Source: Stutzerimonas decontaminans (GTDB lineage Bacteria; Pseudomonadota; Gammaproteobacteria; Pseudomonadales; Pseudomonadaceae). From it: a stretch of 64,000 nt of DNA. The notes beneath the pieces are model-generated. The model had not been told where the DNA came from. It saw nothing but the letters and a program-made list of their open reading frames with translations, and did not search any database. The stretch's first letter is position 1, and the number at the start of each line of letters is the position of its first letter. Positions 8,436 through 15,745 of this stretch are shown piece after piece. Position numbers and translations under genes: made by a program. The DNA is taken from NCBI RefSeq assembly GCF_000661915.1, contig NZ_CP007509.1, forward strand, positions 3,733,501-3,797,500, given 5' to 3'.

Positions 8436-9406
8436 CTCTCTATCTGAGCCATAGATGTCTAGAGGCAGAATCTGGGCAAAACGTCCCTACCTTGAAGAAC
8501 CTACCAAGTATGAAAGCTTGTTTCCCAATGAGCGTCAGTTCTGACTATTAATATATGGCCTGAAGGTCTTAAAGGCGAGCAGCGCAACCCCATCAACCTT
8601 CATCATTAACTACGTGCTTATTCATCGATGCAGGCCTAGAGCATCGCCCCACTACGCTCAGCATTGGACAAAAAACAGCAATCTGAAAACTAGGTCAATG
8701 AAAATAATCCAATTCCGACCACTGCTCGTCAAGCACTTTTAGAAAACAAAAAGCTAACCACCGACAACTGGTATTTGTAATACATATATATTGACAAATA
8801 TCGCCAGCACTCACGCACCAGAAAAGGACGAAGATAGCTCTATCGGACGCATCTCGAGCTCGGTTAATGACTATTAGGCATCGACACCTATCTCCTCGGT
8901 CGATGGGAGACTTATTCAACCGGTCCGGAGTCGCCCTTTCGAATTTTGAAATTTCGCACCGGTGGTTATCACCACAAGCGAGGCGCGTCACGCGTCGCAT
9001 ACGAACGGCGGTGCCACGAAAATAATTGGAATTATGGCTCAGCAATAATTATGGCTTGTTCATAATTTCACATAACCGCAACGTTACGAACAAAACGCAA
9101 TTAATTACGGCCTGTAGTTGACTTCGACAGCTGCCCCTCGCCCCCCCCAGCGAGGGGATAGACTAAGCAGGTTATCTAACTTAAGGTGACAGGCAGTGAA
9201 TCTGAAAGTGATCCAGCCAACACGCCATTACGGCTGCGCCCCCTCTCCTTCACAGTGACCCTTGATCGGATGCTCATCGGACAAGCAGCTTCGGAAAGGC
9301 TTCATCCTCGTAACCAGTGACCATGCTGGAGCGAGGTATTCGGGGCCAATCAAGCACGTCGGTTGAATGCGCCAGCCTACGCTACGCTGTCGTAACGGGA
9401 TGTCTA
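8436..9406. other. Lower-GC intergenic stretch without a convincing gene
   Basis: About 970 bp, visibly richer in A and T than the rest of the window. No frame here shows convincing codon structure or a known motif. It holds a three-step array at 9030-9073 (AATTATGGCT, AATTATGGCT, then a degenerate AATTTCACAT, each 17 bp apart) and a GC-rich hairpin at 9134-9157 (CCCCTCGC / GCGAGGGG) with no T-run. The array could be an operator for the divergent genes; this is speculative. Confidence 0.5.
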
Positions 9407-10024
9407 ATGACCATACAAGCCGTCATTTTTGATGCTTTCGGGACACTGATGAAGATTCAAGATGGGTCGCATCCGTACCGACAGTTGATGAAGATCGGAA
9501 AGGCGCATGGGCGGCGCCCCCGCCCGGACGACGCGTCTTTCCTGATGAAATCTGCGATAACGTTGACGCAAGCCGCAGCGCATTTGGGGATCACTGCAAG
9601 CCCTGAACAATTGAGCACTCTGGAAACTGTCCTGGCAGATGAGATCGCAGCCGCTGAGGCATATCCTGACGGGCTCAAAGCAGTGAAACTGCTCCAAGAG
9701 CAAGGCATTCGAATCGGTGTTTGCTCGAACCTGGCTTTCCCGTACCGGCAAGCTGTCCTGCGTTGTTACCCCACGCTAGACGCGTATGCATTTAGCTGTG
9801 ACTTAGGCGTAATGAAGCCGGAACCCGCTATCTACAGTTGGGTTTGCGATCAGCTTGGGGCATCCCCAACCGCGTCATGGATGGTCGGTGACTCCCAGCG
9901 TTGCGACCGAGATGGGCCAACCGCAGTAGGCATCCGAGGCTTTTTTGTCGACCGAACCTGCAACAACGGTGACTGCCCTGAATTGGTTACGTTCGCTCGT
10001 AAGGTATTGGCAACCGCGCCTTGA
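9407..10024 (+). CDS. HAD-superfamily hydrolase
   Basis: 205 residues from ATG 9407, chosen because the HAD motif begins at once (IQAVIFDAFGTL); an upstream in-frame ATG at 9317 would add 30 unrelated residues. Motif I is DAFGT with the nucleophilic Asp, motif II is SN in GVCSNLAFPY, motif III is the Lys in GVMKPEPAIY, and motif IV is GDSQRCDRDG. The helical cap between motifs I and II marks it as subfamily I, like small phosphatases or haloacid dehalogenases. Substrate unknown. Next to a candidate small RNA, at the edge of the accessory region. Confidence 0.85.
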   Translation: MTIQAVIFDAFGTLMKIQDGSHPYRQLMKIGKAHGRRPRPDDASFLMKSAITLTQAAAHLGITASPEQLSTLETVLADEIAAAEAYPDGLKAVKLLQEQGIRIGVCSNLAFPYRQAVLRCYPTLDAYAFSCDLGVMKPEPAIYSWVCDQLGASPTASWMVGDSQRCDRDGPTAVGIRGFFVDRTCNNGDCPELVTFARKVLATAP

Positions 10025-10322
10025 GCGAGCGATGCCAGCCCGATCCATTTTCGCACCTCGCGATTGAAACCTGGAATCACACCAAGCAAGCCTGCTCCAT
10101 GAACCTCGAACCGCGGTCAAGATAAGACCGTAAATTGAGTTGAGGTGATTATGATCGGGTGCCAACGGGAACACCTTAGAAGCCCAAGACGCCTCGCTAG
10201 ATCATTGGTAACTTCAAACTCAGGAGCGTTTGGCTTCAACGCAGCCTAAACCCAACCGACTGCGGGCAGCTCTACTCGCCAACGCACGCAAAGCCGCTCT
10301 CTCAGATAGGTGAATGCGATGC

Positions 10323-10350
10323 TTGACAAGACTCGAAAGGTTCATATACT
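10323..10350 (+). promoter_or_regulatory. Near-consensus sigma70 promoter
   Basis: TTGACA (10323-10328), 16-bp spacer, TATACT (10345-10350). The perfect palindrome GCTCAC-T-GTGAGC (10354-10366) lies at the expected transcription start and could be an operator. No open reading frame follows; the transcript would end at the terminator 130 nt downstream. Confidence 0.7.
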
Positions 10351-10356
10351 CGCGCT

Positions 10357-10489
10357 CACTGTGAGCAATCCAACAAATCAAAGTTTCATGCCCAACGCGC
10401 TGAAGCCTTGATTTGACCGGGATATTGAAGTTTGGGATTCAAATCCCCCCGGCGCCCCGAGAATCTCAAGATTCTCGGGGCTTTTTTTT
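10357..10489 (+). ncRNA. Candidate small RNA, about 130 nt
   Basis: Bounded by the promoter at 10323-10350 and a strong terminator at 10454-10489. The interval can form a stem-loop from CAAATCAA (10374-10381) with TTGATTTG (10408-10415), with an inner TTCA/TGAA pairing; a second small hairpin GGGAT-TCAA-ATCCC (10434-10447); and then the terminator hairpin. There is no plausible coding frame. The second hairpin also looks like the T-arm of a tRNA or tmRNA, so a relic of an integration site is an alternative reading. I do not recognise a named sRNA family. Confidence 0.5.
10454..10489 (+). terminator. Rho-independent terminator
   Basis: A 12-bp perfect stem (GCCCCGAGAATC with GATTCTCGGGGC), four-base loop, then eight T. 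Very strong; ends the candidate small RNA. Confidence 0.9.
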
Positions 10490-10626
10490 GTGTATCGGAA
10501 AATACTGAAGGCCTCGGCACGCTTCCCCTTGCACGTTCACGCTCTCGAGCAAGGCTTTGGTAGCGACTCGGCCACTCCGCAGGGTCACCCCACCGCTAAC
10601 CCCGCACTAGTGAACGCCGATCAGAA

Positions 10627-11082
10627 TCAATTGCTGCACTGACGATCACCTAAGAGAACGCCCAGAAGTTCAGGCAACCACTCAGGCTTGAACGAAGACG
10701 GGGCCTCGTCTTGCATCTCGCGCAAGCTCCACCACTTCCATTTCTGAATGGTGCTCTTTTCTTCTTCGGTCCACTCTGCCGCGAACACGCTCGTGTCCGC
10801 TGGGCATTCCACGAGGAAGTACTTCTCCAGCCAGCGCGCCGGTGTCGAGCGTGCTACGGCATATACCTCGTCTCGTTCTTTCAGCAGCTTCCCGACGTGA
10901 AGCGTTAGGCCGGTCTCCTCATACAGCTCCCTTGCTGCTGCATCGGCGTAGCTTTCGCCAGGTTGTAGCTCGCCCCCAGCGGTCGCCCAGAAGGGCGCCT
11001 CACGTTCGTCTTTGTATAAGAAAAGTAAAAGGCGTCCATCAGCATCCAGGATGAACAATCGAGAGGATCTTCTGACCTGCAT
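10627..11082 (-). CDS. Nudix hydrolase
   Basis: The Nudix box is complete: GGELQPGESYADAAARELYEETGL fits G-x5-E-x7-REUxEExGU. The enzyme would hydrolyse a nucleoside diphosphate linked to another group, with Mg2+ at the EExGU glutamates; which substrate cannot be said. The start chosen is ATG 11082, because GAGG lies five bases before it and the fold begins right after (RRSSRLFILD). In-frame ATGs at 11115 and 11256 give longer proteins, but the added residues do not look like a Nudix domain. About 151 residues. Divergent from the LysE-type gene. Confidence 0.88.
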   Translation of the reverse strand: MQVRRSSRLFILDADGRLLLFLYKDEREAPFWATAGGELQPGESYADAAARELYEETGLTLHVGKLLKERDEVYAVARSTPARWLEKYFLVECPADTSVFAAEWTEEEKSTIQKWKWWSLREMQDEAPSSFKPEWLPELLGVLLGDRQCSN

Positions 11083-11302
11083 TCCTACCTCACTGTCTCC
11101 GAGCGAATGCGCCATAACCGACGCGAAGTGCCAGATTACCGCGGGTGGTTTATCGCGGAGCAACGGAGCCCAGCGCTCAGGTCTCGAAGCTTCGCGGCAG
11201 CGGCCTTCGACGAACCATGCGATGCGGTAAGCGCCGGTTGGGGCTGCGCCCGCCAATGCCCTATGCTAGTTCAGTCGATCAGCCCCGTAGCAAGGAGTCT
11301 CT

Positions 11303-11917
11303 ATGCCCAGCCTCGAATACCTGATTACCTGTCTGGTCGTCGTGCTGATACCCGGCGCGGGGGTGATCTATACCGTTTCGACGGCGCTGATGCACGGCCG
11401 TCGCGCCGGTATTCTAGCCGCGACAGCCTGTACGCTCGGGATTCTGCCGCATCTGCTGGCGACCATTCTCGGTGTCGCGGCGATCCTGCATTCCAGTGCG
11501 CTGGTCTTCGAGACTCTGCGCTATGCCGGTGCCGCCTACCTGCTCTATCTCGCCTATGCGACCTGGCGTGACCGCTCTGCGCTGGCGGTGGGCGGCGATA
11601 GTGAACCATTCAGGGTTCGATCGCTGGTTGCCAAGGCGCTGCTGGTCAATCTGCTGAACCCGAAACTGACCATTTTTTTCCTGGCCTTCCTGCCGCAATT
11701 CATCCGGCCGGGCGCGGGTGACGAGCTTGGGCAGCTGCTCGTTCTCAGCGCGACTTTCATGCTGATGACATTCGCCATCTTTACTGTCTACGGCCTGCTG
11801 GCGCACGCCTTTCGCAAGGCGGTCATCGAATCGCAGCGAGTTCAGGCCTGGCTGCGCCGGGGTTTCGCGGCATCATTTGCCGGTCTCGGTGTAAACCTGG
11901 CCTTGGCCGACAGATGA
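11303..11917 (+). CDS. LysE/RhtB-family amino-acid exporter
   Basis: 204 residues with about six hydrophobic helices. It begins with the LysE/RhtB signature PSLEYLITCLVVVLIPGAGVIYTVSTALMHG, where the G-P/G-x-G segment near residues 16-20 and the following GRRAG loop are typical. A second half with LLVNLLNPKLTIFFLAFLPQF matches the conserved NPK-x-FF stretch. Family members export amino acids or homoserine lactones from the cytoplasm; the substrate is not predictable here. Good RBS (aaggagtctct) before ATG 11303. Confidence 0.88.
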   Translation: MPSLEYLITCLVVVLIPGAGVIYTVSTALMHGRRAGILAATACTLGILPHLLATILGVAAILHSSALVFETLRYAGAAYLLYLAYATWRDRSALAVGGDSEPFRVRSLVAKALLVNLLNPKLTIFFLAFLPQFIRPGAGDELGQLLVLSATFMLMTFAIFTVYGLLAHAFRKAVIESQRVQAWLRRGFAASFAGLGVNLALADR

Positions 11918-12106
11918 GCCCTGGCCTTTGACGCGACCGAGCAAACGCCACGGCAACGGTTCTAGCGTCAACGATCAGGCGGACTGTGCCTCTCTGTATG
12001 ACGTCGGCACTGGGCAGCCTGAAGGAGCCGATTTACCGCACTCGATCAGGCGCAATTAAAGCTGGCCTAGCTAAACCCTGCCGCCAGTCCAGCGGGGCGG
12101 TTTCAC

Positions 12107-13222
12107 TCACCCATAAATCGCCGGCTCCCGATAGTGCCGGGCGCAGGCCTCGCCGTTTTCGCGGAACAGGTGGCATTTGTCGGCCTTGAGCCCGGCGGCG
12201 AAGGTTTCGCCTTCGGTGACGCGCAGGTTGCCGTCGACGCAGAGGGTGATGACGTCCTGCAGGCGTTCCAGGGTGAGGTAGAGCAGGTTGTACTGGCCCA
12301 GCCGTTCAGCCACGGTGATCTGGCCATGGAAGGTGAAGTCAGCCTCTGCCGGCATGACGAAATGTTCCGGGCGGATGCCGAGGGTAAGTGGATCGCCGGG
12401 GCTCACGGCGCTGCCGTCCACCGGCAGCGTCAGCGGGTAGCCGCTGGGCAGTTCGATGGTGACGGTTTCAGGGCTGGGGGAGATGGCGCGCACGTCGACG
12501 AAGTTCATCTGCGGCGAGCCGAGAAAGCCGGCTACGAAGCGGTTCATCGGGTAGTGATAAAGGTGCAGCGGCTGGCCGACCTGGGCGATCTCGCCGGCGT
12601 TGAGCACCACGATCTTGTCGGCCAGGGTCATGGCTTCGACCTGATCGTGGGTCACGTAGATCATGGTGGAGCGGATGCGCTGGTGCAGGCGGGCGATCTC
12701 GATGCGCATCTGCACGCGCAGGAAGGCGTCGAGGTTCGACAGCGGTTCGTCGAACAGGAACACCTTCGGCTCGCGGACCATGGTGCGCCCGATAGCGACG
12801 CGCTGGCGCTGGCCGCCGGAGAGGTCCTTGGGTTTGCGTTCGAGCAGCTTGTCCAGCTGCAGGATTTCCGCGACTGCTTCGACGCGGCGCTTGATCTCGC
12901 GCTTGTCGACGCTGGCGAGCTTGAGGCCGAAGGCCATGTTCTCCGCCACGGTCATGTGCGGATAGAGGGCGTAGGACTGGAAGACCATGCCCACCGAGCG
13001 ATCCTTGGGCGGCAGGTCGTTGACGCGCTGATTGTCGATCAGCAGATCGCCGGAGGTGATGTCCTCGAGCCCGGCGATCAGCCGCAGCAGGGTGGACTTG
13101 CCGCAGCCGGACGGGCCGACGAAGACGACGAATTCGCCGTCTTCGATGTCCAGGTCGATATGCCGGGTGATCGGCGTACCGTCGTAACTCTTGCAGATGT
13201 CGCGCAGCGTGACACTGGCCAT
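12107..13222 (-). CDS. malK: Maltodextrin ABC transporter ATPase MalK
   Basis: 371 residues, the usual MalK/UgpC size. Walker A GPSGCGKS (residues about 36-43), Q-loop in VFQSYALYPHM, ABC signature LSGGQRQR, Walker B VFLFDEPLSNLDA, H-loop THDQVEA, then the C-terminal OB-fold regulatory domain (from about 235) that in enteric MalK binds MalT and EIIA-Glc. It powers maltodextrin uptake with MalF/MalG and MalE. Last gene of the minus-strand mal gene run, 81 nt after the alpha-glucosidase. Cytoplasmic, membrane-associated. Confidence 0.93.
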   Translation of the reverse strand: MASVTLRDICKSYDGTPITRHIDLDIEDGEFVVFVGPSGCGKSTLLRLIAGLEDITSGDLLIDNQRVNDLPPKDRSVGMVFQSYALYPHMTVAENMAFGLKLASVDKREIKRRVEAVAEILQLDKLLERKPKDLSGGQRQRVAIGRTMVREPKVFLFDEPLSNLDAFLRVQMRIEIARLHQRIRSTMIYVTHDQVEAMTLADKIVVLNAGEIAQVGQPLHLYHYPMNRFVAGFLGSPQMNFVDVRAISPSPETVTIELPSGYPLTLPVDGSAVSPGDPLTLGIRPEHFVMPAEADFTFHGQITVAERLGQYNLLYLTLERLQDVITLCVDGNLRVTEGETFAAGLKADKCHLFRENGEACARHYREPAIYG

Positions 13223-13303
13223 GGTTATTGTTCTCCGTTGATGCCGCCAAGCTCTCGTTATCTGGCGCAGCGGTGGGCCAACCCCACCGCTGCCAACGCT
13301 CCC

Positions 13304-14932
13304 TTAACCCGCGAGCCGCACATAGCCGAAACCATGTGCCGGCAGCCGCGCCCAGTGGCCATCGTATTCGGCAAAGCTCGCCGGTACGTCCACCAGCGGC
13401 ACCGCCTGCGCCGGCAGCTCGTAGCTGCGCGACAGATCGCCGAGGTTGAACAGGCACAGCCAGGCTTCGTCACCCAGTCGCCGCTCGAACACCAGCAAGG
13501 CGTCGTCATGGTAGACCATGTGGATATCGCCCTCGATCAGCAGGCGCTGCTCGCGCCGCCAGCCCAGGAAGCGCCGGTAGCAGTTGAGCATCGAATGCGG
13601 ATCGGCATCCTGCGCGGCCACCGACAGCGAACGGTGCGAGTCGTCCACCGGCAACCACGGCTGGCTGCCGGTGAAGCCGGCATGGTGTGCTTCGCTCTCC
13701 CAGGGCATCGGCGTGCGGCAGCCGTCGCGGCCCTTGAATTCCGGCCAGAAGGTAATGCCGTACGGATCGACCAGATCCTCGTAGCGCAGTTCCGCTTCCG
13801 GCAGGCCCAATTCCTCGCCCTGGTACATGCAGACACTGCCGCGCAGGGACAACAGCAAAGCCATCAGCAAGCGGCCGCGCTCCGGGTCGGGCCGGCCGTT
13901 GAGCGCCCAGCGCGTCATCACCCGCACCACGTCGTGGTTGCCCATCGACCAACAGGACCAACCGTCCGCCAGTTCGCGCTCGATCCCTTCCACGGTATGG
14001 CGGATGTAGCCCGGGCTGCACTGCTCGGTGAGCAGGTCGAAGGAATAGGCCATGTGCAGCGTGTCGCCACCGCTGGTGTAGGCGGCCATGGTACGCAGCG
14101 ACTCGTCGCAGCCGATCTCGGCTACCGAAGAGGCACCGGGATAGCGCTGCAGCAAGGCACGCAGACGACGCAGGAAATCCATGTTTTCCGGCCGCGTCTT
14201 GTCGTAGATGTGGCGCTGGTAGGCGTAGGGGTTATCGATGCGCACGCCGATGCTGCCTTCGCGAATCTCGGTGTTCGGCGGGTTGTCGCGCAGTTCGGCG
14301 TCGTGGAAGTAGAAGTTGGCGGCGTCCAGGCGGAAACCGTCCACGCCGAGCTTGAGCCAGAACTCCATGTCGTCGAGCAACTGATCCTGCACGGCCGCGC
14401 AGTGGAAGTTCAGGTCCGGCTGGCTGGAAAGGAAGTTGTGCAGGTAGTACTGCCGGCGCCGACTGTCCCAGCTCCAGGCCGGGCCGCCGAAAACCGAAAG
14501 CCAGTTGTTCGGCACCGTGCCGTCCGGCTTGGGATCGGCCCAGACGTACCAGTCGGCCTTGTCGTTGTCGCGACTGGAACGGCTTTCGACGAACCACTGA
14601 TGCTGGTCGGAAGAATGATTGAGCACCTGATCGATCAGCACGCGCATGCCGCGTTCGTGGCATGCCTCGACCAACCGGACGAAGTCGTCCAGCGTGCCGA
14701 ACAGCGGATCGACGCCGCGGTAATCGGCGACGTCGTAGCCGAAATCCTTCATCGGCGAGGTGAAGAAAGGCGACAGCCAGATGGCGTCGACGTTGAGGCT
14801 GGCGATGTAGTCCAGCTTGTGCAGCACGCCGGGCAGGTCGCCCACGCCATCGCCGTTGCTGTCGAAGAAACTACGTGGGTAGACCTGATAGATCACCCCG
14901 CCGCGCCACCAATTCTGAAGTTGCTCGGACAT
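13304..14932 (-). CDS. Intracellular GH13 alpha-glucosidase
   Basis: 542 residues, no signal peptide. A GH13 barrel starts at once (WWRGGVIYQVYPRSFFDSNGDGVGDLPG, the QPDLN-type oligo-1,6-/alpha-glucosidase group). Region II is DGFRLDAANF (nucleophile Asp), region III VAEIG (acid/base Glu), region IV NHD (stabilising Asp). The motif QPDLNFH marks the subfamily acting on alpha-1,4 or alpha-1,6 glucosides of short sugars. It would split imported maltodextrins to glucose for glucokinase. Lies between maa and malK on the same strand. No malQ or malP is seen in this window. Confidence 0.9.
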   Translation of the reverse strand: MSEQLQNWWRGGVIYQVYPRSFFDSNGDGVGDLPGVLHKLDYIASLNVDAIWLSPFFTSPMKDFGYDVADYRGVDPLFGTLDDFVRLVEACHERGMRVLIDQVLNHSSDQHQWFVESRSSRDNDKADWYVWADPKPDGTVPNNWLSVFGGPAWSWDSRRRQYYLHNFLSSQPDLNFHCAAVQDQLLDDMEFWLKLGVDGFRLDAANFYFHDAELRDNPPNTEIREGSIGVRIDNPYAYQRHIYDKTRPENMDFLRRLRALLQRYPGASSVAEIGCDESLRTMAAYTSGGDTLHMAYSFDLLTEQCSPGYIRHTVEGIERELADGWSCWSMGNHDVVRVMTRWALNGRPDPERGRLLMALLLSLRGSVCMYQGEELGLPEAELRYEDLVDPYGITFWPEFKGRDGCRTPMPWESEAHHAGFTGSQPWLPVDDSHRSLSVAAQDADPHSMLNCYRRFLGWRREQRLLIEGDIHMVYHDDALLVFERRLGDEAWLCLFNLGDLSRSYELPAQAVPLVDVPASFAEYDGHWARLPAHGFGYVRLAG

Positions 14933-15082
14933 GCCACGTTACCTATGAGTGACCAGTGAAGATGTGGCCACTCTAGGTGCGGCATCCGGTCACAACATCC
15001 TCCGGCGGCGGGGTCTTGCAGGCGTAAGGGCCGGGCGTAGACGGCGCGCTGGCCGAGGGCGTAGACGGCGACAGCGAGCCGG

Positions 15083-15631
15083 TCAGCGAACCCGCGCCGG
15101 GTTGCCGACCACCGTGGTGCCGGCCGGCACATCGCGGGTGACCACGCTGCCCGCGCCGATCACCGCATCGTCGCCGACCGTCACGCCTGGAAGAATGATC
15201 GCCCCGCCGCCAACCCAGACGTTGCGGCCGATATGGATCGGCCGACCGAACTCGACGCCCGAGCCGCGCGCTTCGGGATCACGCGGATGGTCGGCGGTGT
15301 AGAGCTGCACCGCCGGCCCGATCTGCGCACCGGCACCGATATGCACCGCAACCACATCGAGAATCACGCAGTTGAAATTGAGAAAGGCGCCCTCGCCGAG
15401 GTGGATGTTGTAGCCGTAATCGCAGTGAAATGGCGGGCGGATCACCGCACCAGCACCGACCGTGGCCAGCCGCTCGGCCAGCAGCGCTCGACGCTCGTCC
15501 GGCGAGGCCGCCAGCGCTGCGTTGTAGCGCACCATCCAGGCCTTGGCCGCGGCCTGATCGGCGAGAATCTCCGGGTCACCGGGGTAGTACAGCTCGCCGG
15601 CCAGCATTTTTTGTTTTTCGCTCATCGACAT
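15083..15631 (-). CDS. maa: Maltose/sugar O-acetyltransferase
   Basis: 182 residues, the Maa/LacA/NodL size. N-terminal helical segment SEKQKMLAGELYYPGDPEIL, then hexapeptide left-handed beta helix repeats with VAVHIGAGAQIGPAVQLYTADHP (catalytic His region) and VWVGGGAIILPGVTVGDDAVIGAGSVVTRD. Transfers acetyl from acetyl-CoA to maltose or glucose. Start ATG 15631 with GGAGG seven bases upstream; an in-frame ATG further up (15670) has no RBS. Sits between malT and the alpha-glucosidase, consistent with disposal of excess maltose or glucose. Confidence 0.9.
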   Translation of the reverse strand: MSMSEKQKMLAGELYYPGDPEILADQAAAKAWMVRYNAALAASPDERRALLAERLATVGAGAVIRPPFHCDYGYNIHLGEGAFLNFNCVILDVVAVHIGAGAQIGPAVQLYTADHPRDPEARGSGVEFGRPIHIGRNVWVGGGAIILPGVTVGDDAVIGAGSVVTRDVPAGTTVVGNPARVR

Positions 15632-15745
15632 TGCGGAGCCTCCGTCTGCAAAGCCTCGAAGGTGGCACAACCGGGCGCCGCCCTCCTCCTCCCTGACCGC
15701 ACCATCGCGAAGATGGCGACCAGCGGCGGCCCGAGAGCGGGCGCC

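Noticed and set aside
8695..9045. A 116-codon minus-strand frame in the lower-GC gap
   Set aside because: Irregular composition (many Cys and Arg), no RBS or recognised motif, and its start overlaps the direct-repeat array. Left unannotated.
10434..10460. A tRNA or tmRNA 3' end
   Set aside because: GGGATTCAAATCCC looks like a T-arm, but no acceptor partner, anticodon arm or CCA tail is seen. Kept only as an alternative to the small-RNA reading.
12134..14959. A 941-codon open frame on the plus strand opposite malK and the alpha-glucosidase
   Set aside because: It lies entirely antisense to two well-supported genes, and long antisense frames are common in GC-rich DNA. No recognised motif.
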